Source of the DNA: Streptomyces sp. ST2-7A
GTDB lineage: Bacteria; Actinomycetota; Actinomycetes; Streptomycetales; Streptomycetaceae
DNA length: 64,000 nt
Direction: 5' to 3'
NCBI RefSeq assembly: GCF_021390475.1
Contig: NZ_JAJUWS010000003.1
Location: 169,328 to 233,327, forward strand
Under the pieces are notes generated by a model that was not told the DNA's origin, made no database searches, and saw only the letters and a program-made list of their open reading frames with translations. Numbering within the stretch: the stretch's first letter is position 1; every line of letters begins with the position of its first letter. Position numbers and translations under genes: made by a program. Below, piece by piece: positions 27,308 to 36,696 of this stretch.

Positions 27308-28669
27308 ATGAGCGCCATGCACCACGACGGGACCCTTCCGCAGCCCCGGTTCGGCGGCGGACCGCGCGTCCCCCGACAGGCGGGGCGTCCCCCGACCATC
27401 GGGCCCCGCCGGCTCCCGGGTCCGCGTCCGACCCCCGGGCTCCCCACCGACCCACCCGCGCCGGTCGCGCCACCCATCGGGCCGGTCCCGTACCGACGCC
27501 CCCACCGGGAGTCCGTGACCGAGTCCCCGGCCGGACCGTCCGGACCGGGTGTCGGCGGTCGGATCCGCTCGGCGGGACCACTGACCGTCGCCGACCTGCG
27601 GGCCCGGGGCATCGGCCGCGCGGAGGCGGCCCGCAGGTGCCGGCCCGACGGGCCGTGGCAGATGCCCTTCCCCGGCGTCCACCTGTCGCACCCCGGACCG
27701 ATCAGCCGTTCCGAGCGCCTGCGGGCGGCCCTGGTCTGGGCCGGTGGTCGACCGGGCGAGGTGCTGTTCGGCGGGATCACCGCCCTGGAGTTGCACGATC
27801 CCGAGCCGGCCGGATGTCACGACCCCGGGTCCGCCCCTCCCCCACCGATCACCCTGATGGTGCCGCACACCCGACGGCTGCGCCCACCCGCCGGCATCCG
27901 CCTGCTGCGCACCCGCGAGCTGCCCCGACCGGTGTGGATCGACGGTCTGCCGGTGGTACCCGTGGCCCGGGCGGTCGCGGACGCGGTGGTGCCGGAGCCG
28001 GGCCCCGTGGAAGGGGATCCGTCCGCGGGACGCGCCCTGATGGCCGCGGCCCTGATCGGGGGGCACTGCACGGCCCGCGAGTTGGCCCGGGAGGTGGGGC
28101 GGTTGCGCCCGAACCGGCGGCGCGGACCGGCCCGCGCCCTGGAGGAGGCGTGCGCGGAGGCCCGGGCGGTCGCGCAGGACTCGCTGCGGGAGGTGGTGCG
28201 GGTCGTGGTGGGCCCCGCCGGGCGGGGCGACGCGAGGGGCGACGCGACCGGCGGCGCCACGGCCGGGGCGATGGACCGCCCGGGGACCGATCCGGCGGAG
28301 GCCGGACCCGCGGAACCGTTCTGGAACGTGGAGTTGCGCCCCTCGGGGGAGGCGCCGGGCGGGGCGGACGCCTACTGGCCCGGGGAGGGCGTGGCCCTCG
28401 TCCTGGACACCCGGCGGTACTCGCCGGGAACCGCGCACCTCCCGGGCGCGTTCCGTGATCCGGGACATGCCCGTCGCGGGGAGGCGGAGGAGACCGCCGG
28501 GTACGTCCGATGGCGGGAAACCCTGGAACGGTCCGGGGTGACGGTGGTGCACCTGACGCCCCGGGGGTTGCGGGAGACGCCGGACCTTCAGGCGGTCGTC
28601 ATCCGGACGGCGTTGACGGGGGCTTCCGCTCGGCCATCCGGGCGATGTGTGGGAGTACTGCCGCGCTGA
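27308..28669 (+). CDS. AbiEi/DUF559-like protein (endonuclease-fold hypothetical)
   Basis: A 453-residue protein of unknown role. Residues about 80-280 resemble the AbiEi antitoxin-like winged-helix proteins of actinobacteria: LTVADLRARGIGRAEAARRC, then a GVHLSHPGP segment and LRAALVWAGG. The C-terminal part (about 330-440) resembles the DUF559/restriction-like fold: WNVELR, DAYWPGEGVALVLDTR and VVHLTPRGLRETPD. The first 80 residues are Pro/Arg-rich linker; ATG 27308 is chosen but the RBS is distant, and a later start (GTG near residue 70) is possible. No AbiEii nucleotidyltransferase toxin lies beside it, so it is not an obvious toxin-antitoxin pair. A true U-tract terminator follows. Confidence 0.7.
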   Translation: MSAMHHDGTLPQPRFGGGPRVPRQAGRPPTIGPRRLPGPRPTPGLPTDPPAPVAPPIGPVPYRRPHRESVTESPAGPSGPGVGGRIRSAGPLTVADLRARGIGRAEAARRCRPDGPWQMPFPGVHLSHPGPISRSERLRAALVWAGGRPGEVLFGGITALELHDPEPAGCHDPGSAPPPPITLMVPHTRRLRPPAGIRLLRTRELPRPVWIDGLPVVPVARAVADAVVPEPGPVEGDPSAGRALMAAALIGGHCTARELAREVGRLRPNRRRGPARALEEACAEARAVAQDSLREVVRVVVGPAGRGDARGDATGGATAGAMDRPGTDPAEAGPAEPFWNVELRPSGEAPGGADAYWPGEGVALVLDTRRYSPGTAHLPGAFRDPGHARRGEAEETAGYVRWRETLERSGVTVVHLTPRGLRETPDLQAVVIRTALTGASARPSGRCVGVLPR

Positions 28670-28699
28670 TCGACCGGCCGGCCGATTCCCGCCACCCCC

Positions 28700-28724
28700 A
28701 AGAGGGGTGTTTAGTCCCCTTTTT
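28700..28724 (+). terminator. Rho-independent terminator with U-tract
   Basis: Stem AAGAGGGG with CCCCTTTT (one mismatch) around TGTTTAGT, with a run of five T at 28720-28724. It lies 31 bases after the AbiEi-like gene. Confidence 0.75.
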
Positions 28725-28801
28725 CCGGGTAGTCCACACCATTTGCCTGGCAGCTATTCGTCAACTTCTCCACGAGTACACACAAGTGAAGATCATTTAC
28801 G

Positions 28802-28807
28802 TATGAT
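28802..28807 (+). promoter_or_regulatory. Candidate -10 element of the subtilisin gene
   Basis: TATGAT in an AT-rich stretch (28725-28840) that stands out from its surroundings. It would give a short leader before ATG 28847. No standard -35 is visible at the right spacing. Confidence 0.35.
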
Positions 28808-28846
28808 TACCGACCATCCTGTCCCGGATACCGAACAAGGATGGTC

Positions 28847-31800
28847 ATGACGAGCACCCCATCGTTCATATCCGCTGCCTCACCGGCGGTCGGGAGACTC
28901 ACCCGGGTCGCCCTGACCGCCGGTGTCGTGGTCGCTCTCGCGGCCACCGGCGTCACCCCCGCACTGGCCGCCGAGGAGACCCCCGAGCCCGTGCCGGCCA
29001 AGCCGCTGAACGAGAAGTTCAGCACCGCCGACGCGTCGAAGCTCGAGGAGGCCAAGCTCTCCGGCGAACCCCGGGTCACGCTGCTCATCGCGGCCGAGCC
29101 GGGCGGTACCGAGGAGGTCGCCCGCGACCTGGAGGCGATCAGCGGTGCCTCCGTCGGGTTCACCGACGACTCCGTGGGATACGTCAGGGCCACCGTCCCG
29201 ACCCATCGGGCCGATTCCCTGGTGGATCGCGCGGTCAAGAACTCCTCCGTCCACGCGATCGATCTCAACGAGGAAATCCGCCTTCCCGACCCCGAACCCG
29301 AGGGCGGCGGCAAGGGCGGAAAGGGTGGTCCCGGAAAGGGCAAGGGCACCACCTACCCGGGGCCGGACGCCTCCACCCCGAACGTCAACCCCTACCAGCC
29401 GTCGCACGAGATCGGCACCGTCGACTTCATCAGGAAGAACCGGAACGCCGACGGTCGGGGCATCACCATCGGTGTCCTGGACACCGGCGTGGACCTCGCC
29501 CACCCCGCGCTCCAGGAGACCACCACTGGCGAGCGCAAGATCGTCGACTGGGTGACCGCCACCGATCCGATCATCGACAACGATCAGACCTGGCGCCCGA
29601 TGGTCACCGAGGTCTCCGGCGGGACCTTCACCTACTCCGGTCGCGAGTACACCGCCCCCGAGGGCGATCACTTCGTCAGCCTCTTCCGCGAGTCGGCCAC
29701 GGCCGGCGGCGAGATGGCCGGTGACCTGAACCGGGACGGCACCACCGGCGGCGTCTGGGGCGTGCTGTACACGCCGGAGGACGGGACCGTCACCGTCGAC
29801 CTCGACAACGACGGCGACTTCACCAACGACACCCCGATGCGTCCCTACAAGGAGAACTTCGACATCGGGTTCTTCGGTGAGGACAACCCCGACACCGCCA
29901 TCGCCGAGGCGATCTCCTTCGTCGTCGAGATCCGCGAGGACGTCCCCATGGACCCCTACGGGGGCCAGTGGATCGGGGAGACCCGGGACTTCGTCAACAT
30001 CGGCCTGGTGAACGACCGGCACGGCACCCACGTCGCCGGCATCACCGCCGCCAACGGCCTCTTCGGCGGGAAGATGACCGGCGCCGCCCCCGGTGCGAAG
30101 GTCGTCTCCTCCCGGGCCTGCAACTGGGGCGGCGGCTGCACCGCCACCGCCCTGACCGAGGGCATGATCGACCTGGTGGTCAACCGGGGCGTGGACATCG
30201 TCAACATGTCCATCGGCGGCCTGCCGGCGCTCAACGACGGCAACAACGCCCGGGCCCGGCTCTACACCCAACTGATCGACACCCACGGCGTCCAGCTGGT
30301 CATCTCCGCCGGCAACAGCGGTCCCGGCATGAACTCCATCGGTGACCCGTCGCTGGCCGACAAGGTCGTCTCGGTGGGCGCCGGCGTCTCCAAGGAGACC
30401 TGGGCCGCCAACTACGGCTCGATCGTGAAGACGCCCTACAACCTCTTCCCGTTCTCCTCGCGCGGTCCGCGCGCCGACGGCGGCTTCAAGCCCGACATCG
30501 TCGGCCCCGGCGCCTCGATCAACTCCACCCTCACCTGGATGCCCGGCTCCGGCGTGCCGAACGCGGGCTACGACCTGCCCCCGGGCTACGGGATGCTGAA
30601 CGGCACCTCGATGTCCTCCCCGCAGGTGGCCGGCGCCTCGGCGCTGCTGCTGTCCGCGGCGAAGCAGCGCGGTTTCGACGTCTCCCCCGCCGACCTGCGG
30701 CACGCCCTGGCCTCCTCCGCCAAGCCGATCAAGGGCATCCAGGCGTACGAGCAGGGCTCCGGCCTGATGGACACCGTCGGCGCCTGGAAGTACCTCGCCC
30801 GGGCCACCACCCCGTACGAGTACAGCGTCTCCGCGCCGGTCAGCCACACGCTCTCGGGGTTCCTGGCCGAGCCGCACACCGGCGCCGGCATCTACGACCG
30901 TGAGACCGGCCCGGCCAAGGGGAAGACCAAGGTCTACGACGTCACCCTGACCCGCACCACCGGCCCGGACCGCACCCTGACCCACCACCTGAAGGTCGGC
31001 AACGACCTCACCAAGGCGTTCAAGGTGCGCGGCGGCGCCGCCGTGCGACTGCCGCTGAACAAGCCGGTGACCGTGCGCGTCGAGGTCAAGCCCCGGTCCA
31101 CCGGCGCGCACAGCGCGGTCCTGGAGCTGAGCGACACCCGCACCGGCGGCGTCGTCCACCAGATCCTGGCCACGGTGATCGTGCCGGAGGAACTGGGCTC
31201 CCCCGACTTCTCCTTCGACACCTCCGGGAAGGTCCAGCGCAACGAACCGCTGCACCACTTCGTCCGCGTCCCCGAGGGCACCAGCACCATGGAGGTCGCC
31301 ATGGGCGGCCTGCTGGAGGGCAGCCAGAGCCGTTGGCTGGCCGTCAGCCCGTGGGGTCTGCCGGTGGACAACACCGCGGTGTTCTCCTGCTACCACAACC
31401 TGGACGACCCGCGGAACACCTGCCGGCCCGACGTTCGCGCCTACGACAACCCGATGCCGGGTGTCTGGGAGCTGAGCGTGGACGCCCGCCGCACCTCGCC
31501 GATGCTCGACAACCCGTACACCCTCGAGGTCAACGCCCTGGGCGCGGTCTTCGACCCGGCGGTGCGGACCGTCGAGCAGGCGACCGTCGGTGAGCCCGTC
31601 GAGGTCTCCTGGGAGGTCACCAACGAGTTCGCCGGCATCACCGGCTCGCTCGAGGGCGGTCCGCTCGGCTCCGCCCGCAGCGAGCGGCCGACCATCGGCA
31701 ACGACGAGTACGTGGTCGTCAACACCGTGGAGATCGGGGAGGGCGTCTCCCTCTTCGAAGCGGTGATCGGTTCGCCGACCGACGCCTCCGCCGACCTGGA

Positions 31801-32170
31801 CCTGTACGTCTACCGGGACGGCACCCTGGTGGGCAGCGGCACCACCGGCGACTCCGAGGAACTGGTGCGGCTCGTCGACCCGCAGCCGGGCAGCTACGTG
31901 GTCGAGGTGCACGGCTGGTCCGTACCCGCCGGGACCACGGAGTACGACTACCGGGACGTCTACTACAGCGACGGCCTGGGCTCCGTGAGCGTGGCGGAGG
32001 GCGAGACGGTGGAGCTGCCCGCGGGCGGCACCACCACCGTGGAGGCCTCCGTGGTCGCCGACGCCCCGGCCCCGGCCGGCCGTGAGCTGTTCGGCACGGT
32101 CTCGCTGGTCAACGAGCGCGGCACCGCCGCCGGCACCGGCAGCGTGGTGGTCCTCGATGTCGTGGAGTGA
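28847..32170 (+). CDS. Secreted S8 (subtilisin-like) serine protease, about 1,100 residues
   Basis: Extracellular protease. The start at ATG 28847 (MTSTPSFIS) has AAGG with six-base spacing; ATG 28841 is also in frame. A signal peptide (about 1-40, VALTAGVVVALAATGVTPALAA) precedes a prodomain and a Gly/Lys-rich linker. The catalytic triad is Asp212 (GVLDTGVD), His392 (HGTHVAGI) and Ser588 (GTSMSSPQVAG). A 180-residue insert separates Asp and His and contains Asp-rich, possibly calcium-binding segments (DLNRDGTTGG, DLDNDGDFTND). The region after 650 is beta-rich with two PPC-like segments, likely for stability or binding. There is no wall anchor. It is monocistronic. Confidence 0.95.
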   Translation: MTSTPSFISAASPAVGRLTRVALTAGVVVALAATGVTPALAAEETPEPVPAKPLNEKFSTADASKLEEAKLSGEPRVTLLIAAEPGGTEEVARDLEAISGASVGFTDDSVGYVRATVPTHRADSLVDRAVKNSSVHAIDLNEEIRLPDPEPEGGGKGGKGGPGKGKGTTYPGPDASTPNVNPYQPSHEIGTVDFIRKNRNADGRGITIGVLDTGVDLAHPALQETTTGERKIVDWVTATDPIIDNDQTWRPMVTEVSGGTFTYSGREYTAPEGDHFVSLFRESATAGGEMAGDLNRDGTTGGVWGVLYTPEDGTVTVDLDNDGDFTNDTPMRPYKENFDIGFFGEDNPDTAIAEAISFVVEIREDVPMDPYGGQWIGETRDFVNIGLVNDRHGTHVAGITAANGLFGGKMTGAAPGAKVVSSRACNWGGGCTATALTEGMIDLVVNRGVDIVNMSIGGLPALNDGNNARARLYTQLIDTHGVQLVISAGNSGPGMNSIGDPSLADKVVSVGAGVSKETWAANYGSIVKTPYNLFPFSSRGPRADGGFKPDIVGPGASINSTLTWMPGSGVPNAGYDLPPGYGMLNGTSMSSPQVAGASALLLSAAKQRGFDVSPADLRHALASSAKPIKGIQAYEQGSGLMDTVGAWKYLARATTPYEYSVSAPVSHTLSGFLAEPHTGAGIYDRETGPAKGKTKVYDVTLTRTTGPDRTLTHHLKVGNDLTKAFKVRGGAAVRLPLNKPVTVRVEVKPRSTGAHSAVLELSDTRTGGVVHQILATVIVPEELGSPDFSFDTSGKVQRNEPLHHFVRVPEGTSTMEVAMGGLLEGSQSRWLAVSPWGLPVDNTAVFSCYHNLDDPRNTCRPDVRAYDNPMPGVWELSVDARRTSPMLDNPYTLEVNALGAVFDPAVRTVEQATVGEPVEVSWEVTNEFAGITGSLEGGPLGSARSERPTIGNDEYVVVNTVEIGEGVSLFEAVIGSPTDASADLDLYVYRDGTLVGSGTTGDSEELVRLVDPQPGSYVVEVHGWSVPAGTTEYDYRDVYYSDGLGSVSVAEGETVELPAGGTTTVEASVVADAPAPAGRELFGTVSLVNERGTAAGTGSVVVLDVVE

Positions 32171-32251
32171 CCACGGGACGGTATGACGGTGTGACGAGGT
32201 GAGGGGCGGTCACCGACCGCCCGGACCCCCACCTCGACACGATGTCGCGTG

Positions 32252-32296
32252 ACACGACGGGCGGGCATCCCTCACGGGGTGCCCGCCCCCGTGTTT
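32252..32296 (+). terminator. Terminator of the subtilisin gene
   Basis: Imperfect long stem whose core GGGCGGGCATCCC pairs with GGGGTGCCCGCCC (one G-U), followed by GTGTTT. It lies about 85 bases after the stop. Confidence 0.6.
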
Positions 32297-32468
32297 CCCG
32301 GCCCCAGCGCCCCGCGCGTCCCCTCCGACCACCCCGCCCGACCACGCCCGGCACCCGTCGACGCGGGCCCCCCGGAGGCGGCCCCGGATTCCCGTCCCCG
32401 GCCCCTACCCGTCCTTCCGCGCACCTCCGCCCGGGGGATGGGGCCCCGTGAAAGGATCGTGGCAACAC

Positions 32469-32492
32469 GCGGGTGAACCCCCGTTCACCCGC
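32469..32492. promoter_or_regulatory. Perfect 10+10 palindrome upstream of pepN paralogue 2
   Basis: GCGGGTGAAC-CCCC-GTTCACCCGC. It lies 75 bases before the start codon. It could be a repressor operator or a leader hairpin; the protein that would bind it is unknown. Confidence 0.5.
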
Positions 32493-32566
32493 CCGGCGCG
32501 ACCGCCGCGGAAAACCGGCTCCGCGGCGTCTCATCACCGCAGAACCGCGTAAGGAGTCACCACACT

Positions 32567-35161
32567 GTGCCTGGCACGAATCTGACCCGGGACGAGGCGC
32601 GGGAGCGGGCTCGTCTGCTCCGCGTCGAGGAATACGACATCGTCCTCGACATCACCGACGCCCCCGCCGGCGGCACCTTCCGCTCGGAGACCACCGTGCG
32701 GTTCGAGGCGAGCGGCGCCGGCCCGAGCTTCATCGACCTGGTGGCCCCCGCCGTCCGCGAGGTCGTCCTCAATGGCGAGTCACTGGACCCGGAGAAGGTC
32801 TTCGCCGACTCGCGGATCGCCCTGCCGGACCTGGTCGAGGGCGCCAACGAACTGCGGGTGGTCGCCGACTGCGCCTACACCAACACCGGTGAGGGCCTGC
32901 ACCGCTTCGTCGATCCCGTGGACGGCAGCACCTACCTCTACACCCAGTTCGAGGTGCCGGACGCGCGGCGCGTCTTCGCCTGCTTCGAGCAGCCCGACCT
33001 CAAGGCGACCTTCCGCTTCACCGTGACCGCTCCCGAGGGCTGGTCGGTGATCTCCAACTCCCCGACGCCGGAGCCGGCGGACCGGGTGTGGCGGTTCGAG
33101 CCCACCCCGCGCATCTCCACCTACATCACCGCGCTCATCGCCGGCCCCTACGCCTCCGTGCACAGCTCGTGGGAGAAGGACGGCAGGACCGTGCCGCTGG
33201 GCATCTGGTGCCGCCCCTCACTGGCCGAGCACCTGGACGCCGACGCGATCTTCGAGGTCACCCGGCAGGGCTTCGACTGGTTCGAGGAGAAGTTCGACTT
33301 CCCCTACCCGTTCGCCAAGTACGACCAGCTCTTCGTCCCGGAGTTCAACGCCGGCGCCATGGAGAACGCGGGCGCGGTCACCATCCGCGACCAGTACGTC
33401 TTCCGTTCCAAGGTGACCGACGCCGCCTACGAGGGCCGTGCGGAGACCATCCTGCACGAGCTCGCCCACATGTGGTTCGGCGACCTGGTGACCATGGAGT
33501 GGTGGAACGACCTGTGGCTGAACGAGTCGTTCGCCACCTACACCTCCGTCGCCTGCCAGGCCGACGCGCCGGGCAGCCGCTGGCCGCACGCCTGGACCAG
33601 CTTCGCCAACCAGATGAAGACCTGGGCGTACCGGCAGGACCAGCTGCCGTCCACCCACCCGATCATGGCCGAGATCCGTGACCTGGACGACGTCCTGGTC
33701 AATTTCGACGGCATCACCTACGCCAAGGGCGCCTCGGTGCTCAAGCAGCTGGTGGCCTACGTCGGGCAGGACGCGTTCTTCCGGGGCGTGCAGGCGTACT
33801 TCAAGCGTCACGCCTGGGGCAACACCACCCTCCCGGACCTGCTGACGGCCCTGGAGGAGACCAGCGGGCGGGACCTGTCGGCGTGGTCCCGCGCCTGGCT
33901 GGAGACCGCGGGCATCAACGTGCTGCGGCCGGAGATCACCACCGACGCGGACGGCGTCATCACCGCCTTCGCCGTCCGACAGGAGGCTCCCGCCCTGCCG
34001 GAAGGCGCGACCGGTGAGCCGGTGCTGCGTCCGCACCGCATCGCCATCGGCCTGTACGAGGTCGGCACCGGCGCGGACGGTTCGGGCACGCTGACGCGCA
34101 CCGACCGGATCGAGCTGGACGTGGACGGCGCGCTGACGGAGGTGCCGGAGCTGGTCGGACGCGCCCGGCCCGACGTGATCCTGCTCAACGACGACGACCT
34201 GAGCTACGCCAAGGTGCGGCTGGACGCCGACTCGCTGGCCGTGGTCACCGAGCGGCTGGGCGACTTCACCGAGTCGCTGCCGCGCGCCCTGTGCTGGGCC
34301 TCCGCCTGGGACATGACCCGCGACGGCGAGCTGGCCACCCGCGACTACCTGGAGCTGGTGCTCTCCGGCATCGGCCGGGAGAGCGACATCGGTGTGGTCC
34401 AGACCCTGCACCGGCAGGTCAAGCTCGCCCTCGAGCTGTACGCGGACCCGACGTGGCGGGAGGAGGGGCTGACCCGCTGGACCGCGGCGGCCCTGGAGTT
34501 CCTGCGGGGCTCCGAGCCCGGGGGGGACCACCAGCTGGCGTGGGCGCGGGCGTTCGCGGCCGTCGCCCGCACCGACGGGCAGCTCTCGCTGCTCGCGGGC
34601 CTGCTCGACGGTTCCGAGGCCCTGGAGGGGCTGGCGGTCGACACCGAACTGCGCTGGAGCCTGCTGCACCGGTTGGTGGCGTGCGGGCGCGCCGGGGAGG
34701 CGGAGATCGCCGCCGAGCTGGAGCGGGACGCCACCGCCGCCGGTGAGCGGCACGCGGCGTACGCGCGGGCGGCCGTCCCGACCGCCGAGGCGAAGGCGGC
34801 CGCCTGGGCCCTGGTGGTGGAGGGCGACTCGCTGCCCAACGCCGTCCAGGAGTCGGTGATCGGCGGCTTCGTCCAGCCCGACCAGCGGGAGTTGCTGGAG
34901 CCGTACTCGGCCCGGTACTTCGAGGCGCTCGAGGGCGTCTGGGCGTCGCGCAGCCACGAGATGGCGCAGCAGATCGCGGTCGGCCTGTACCCGGCGCTGC
35001 AGATCGGCCCGGAGACGGTGGAGCGGACCGACGCCTGGTTGGCGGCGGCGGGACCGGGCGCGGCGCTGCGGCGCCTGGTCACGGAGAACCGGGCCGGTGT
35101 GGTGCGCGCGATGCGGGCCCGGGAGGCGGACAGCCGGGCCGGGGGCGCCTCCGGGGCCTGA
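32567..35161 (+). CDS. pepN: Aminopeptidase N (M1 family), paralogue 2
   Basis: Cytoplasmic zinc aminopeptidase. It has 864 residues from GTG 32567 (VPGTNLTRDEARER) with AAGGAG 10 bases upstream. GAMEN (AGAMENAG), HELAHMWFGD (His297) with Glu in WLNESFAT, and the FDGITYAKGAS segment are intact. It is colinear with the gene at 24411 over the full length (shared LTRxEARERARL start and MWFGDLVTMEWW core). It is closer to the standard single PepN length of streptomycetes, so this may be the ancestral copy. Its own promoter is likely, given the 396-base gap and palindrome upstream. Confidence 0.97.
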   Translation: MPGTNLTRDEARERARLLRVEEYDIVLDITDAPAGGTFRSETTVRFEASGAGPSFIDLVAPAVREVVLNGESLDPEKVFADSRIALPDLVEGANELRVVADCAYTNTGEGLHRFVDPVDGSTYLYTQFEVPDARRVFACFEQPDLKATFRFTVTAPEGWSVISNSPTPEPADRVWRFEPTPRISTYITALIAGPYASVHSSWEKDGRTVPLGIWCRPSLAEHLDADAIFEVTRQGFDWFEEKFDFPYPFAKYDQLFVPEFNAGAMENAGAVTIRDQYVFRSKVTDAAYEGRAETILHELAHMWFGDLVTMEWWNDLWLNESFATYTSVACQADAPGSRWPHAWTSFANQMKTWAYRQDQLPSTHPIMAEIRDLDDVLVNFDGITYAKGASVLKQLVAYVGQDAFFRGVQAYFKRHAWGNTTLPDLLTALEETSGRDLSAWSRAWLETAGINVLRPEITTDADGVITAFAVRQEAPALPEGATGEPVLRPHRIAIGLYEVGTGADGSGTLTRTDRIELDVDGALTEVPELVGRARPDVILLNDDDLSYAKVRLDADSLAVVTERLGDFTESLPRALCWASAWDMTRDGELATRDYLELVLSGIGRESDIGVVQTLHRQVKLALELYADPTWREEGLTRWTAAALEFLRGSEPGGDHQLAWARAFAAVARTDGQLSLLAGLLDGSEALEGLAVDTELRWSLLHRLVACGRAGEAEIAAELERDATAAGERHAAYARAAVPTAEAKAAAWALVVEGDSLPNAVQESVIGGFVQPDQRELLEPYSARYFEALEGVWASRSHEMAQQIAVGLYPALQIGPETVERTDAWLAAAGPGAALRRLVTENRAGVVRAMRAREADSRAGGASGA

Positions 35162-35663
35162 TCCGTTCGGCGCCCCGCTCCGCGAGTCCCTCCGATCCGG
35201 TTCCGACCGGGTCGGGGGGACTCGTGCGTGGGCCGGGGCGCGCGTGGCACGGGGGCCGCCGGGCGCGGCGAGTGCCGGGGCGGTCGCCGCGCGCCCGCCC
35301 GCGCGTCCCCGCTTCCGGGCGCCCCGGGATTCATCCGCACGGGTGAAACGCCGACGGGGGTCGGAGCCGACCCGTCCGGGCGGGCGGGGTCCGCGATCCC
35401 GGTCCCGCCCGTCGGCTTCGGGGACGGATGCCCCGTTTCCGCACGTCCCGGCCCCTTCCCGGGCCGGAAACCATGGCCCGGGAGCGGGAACGGGCCGGCC
35501 GGATCACCGGGGGTACCGGTGCGCGATGACGGTCCCTCACCGTAGCCTTTCGGACGTGGGCACGGACGTGGGCGCGCACACGAGCGCGGGCGGGAGCCGG
35601 GTGGGTCCCGGACGGAGGGAACCGCCGGCCCCGGGGCCGGGGAGGAGCACGGAGGGACCGTCG
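35162..35663. other. Gene-free region upstream of the LppU-like gene
   Basis: About 500 bases. Open frames here have low-complexity composition and no good start. A TAGCCT at 35543-35548 could be a -10 for the downstream gene. I see no strong hairpin or RNA gene. Confidence 0.4.
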
Positions 35664-36632
35664 ATGACCGGCGTGGAGGAATCCGATCACCGGGTGGGCC
35701 GGCCCACCGGCGCGGGGCGGCGGGGGCGGAGCGGCTCCCGGAGTGTCCGCTCCTCCTCGTCGGGTGGCCAGTTGCTGCTGCTCGGCATCGTGTTGGCGGT
35801 TTTCGCGCTGCTCGTCGCGCCCGGCCTCGGTGAGCGCGGAGCGGGCTCGGAGCGATCCGACGGAGCGGCCGGCACCCCGCACGATTCGGCCGGGACCCCG
35901 GATGACGAAACCCCCGGGGAGCCGGGATCGGGTGCCCCGGGGGCCGGTACCCGATCGGAGTCGGGGGCGCCGGACGCCGCCCCGGCGGAGGACGTCGGCG
36001 GGGAGCCGCCGACCGGGGAGGCGGCGGAGGAGCCACCCCCGGCGGCGACCGCCGCACCGGGGACCGCGGCCCCCCCGCGGACCCCCGAGGGGGAGCCGGG
36101 CACGGCGGCGGGCGACCCCACCGCCGAGGCGTACCGGCGGGTCGGCCCCGGTGACTGCCTGTCGAACCACAAGACCGGCGAGGAGTGGAACAGCCACCTG
36201 CCCAACCCGGTGGCCTGCGCCTCGGACAGCGCCTTCCTGCGGGTGACGGAGGTGACCGATCGGGCGGAGGCGTGCCCGTCCGGTTCGGGACGGGGCGACT
36301 GGCACCACACCTCGGCCGACGGCGGGGTCACCGTGCTGTGCCTGCAGCGCGAGTTCCGGGTCGGGCAGTGTTTCCCCGCCCGGGCGACGGACGGCCCGGC
36401 GGGGCCCGGCCGGGCGATCCCGGAGGCCGACCTGCACGTCTGGCTGGACTGCGGCGCGCGGAAGCTGCCGGAGCCGTACAACACCGTGCTGGTGATCAGC
36501 GACGTGCGCCCCAGCCCGGACCGGGTGCCGGCGGCGGTCTGCTCGCGCGCCCCCGGTGACCGGGGGCACTACTGGTACTGGGTGCTCAACGGCGACACCG
36601 AGTTGGTCTGCGCCACCCGGCCCGCCCGCTGA
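35664..36632 (+). CDS. Single-pass membrane protein with Cys-rich LppU-like extracellular domain
   Basis: A 322-residue protein of unknown function. ATG 35664 has GGAGGG at seven-base spacing. A short Ser/Arg-rich cytoplasmic tail leads to one membrane helix (about 33-48, QLLLLGIVLAVFALLV). A long Gly/Pro/Glu/Ala linker (about 50-155) spans the wall, and a compact domain (about 160-322) contains seven cysteines (for example GPGDCLS, VACASD, VTVLCLQREF, VGQCFP, WLDCGAR). The VGDCLS opening and paired-cysteine layout resemble LppU/septum-formation-type domains of actinobacteria. No enzymatic motif is seen. It ends 64 bases from a convergent small gene. Confidence 0.8.
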   Translation: MTGVEESDHRVGRPTGAGRRGRSGSRSVRSSSSGGQLLLLGIVLAVFALLVAPGLGERGAGSERSDGAAGTPHDSAGTPDDETPGEPGSGAPGAGTRSESGAPDAAPAEDVGGEPPTGEAAEEPPPAATAAPGTAAPPRTPEGEPGTAAGDPTAEAYRRVGPGDCLSNHKTGEEWNSHLPNPVACASDSAFLRVTEVTDRAEACPSGSGRGDWHHTSADGGVTVLCLQREFRVGQCFPARATDGPAGPGRAIPEADLHVWLDCGARKLPEPYNTVLVISDVRPSPDRVPAAVCSRAPGDRGHYWYWVLNGDTELVCATRPAR

Positions 36633-36696
36633 TCGCGCGCGGGCCGGCCCGGTCCGGCCCCGCCGGGGCGGGGACTCCGCCCGGCGGGAACGGGAC

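Larger units (their letters stand above)
32171..32566. other. Intergenic region between the subtilisin gene and pepN paralogue 2
   Basis: About 396 bases with no gene. It contains the protease terminator (32252-32296) and an exact palindrome (32469-32492), both listed. The pepN promoter should lie near 32440-32500. Confidence 0.5.

Noticed and set aside
27308..28669. A complete AbiE-type toxin-antitoxin system
   Set aside because: No AbiEii nucleotidyltransferase gene on either side.
28880..31912. A 1,010-codon minus-strand open frame opposite the subtilisin gene
   Set aside because: The plus strand has a complete subtilisin with signal peptide and triad; the antisense translation has no protein-like pattern.
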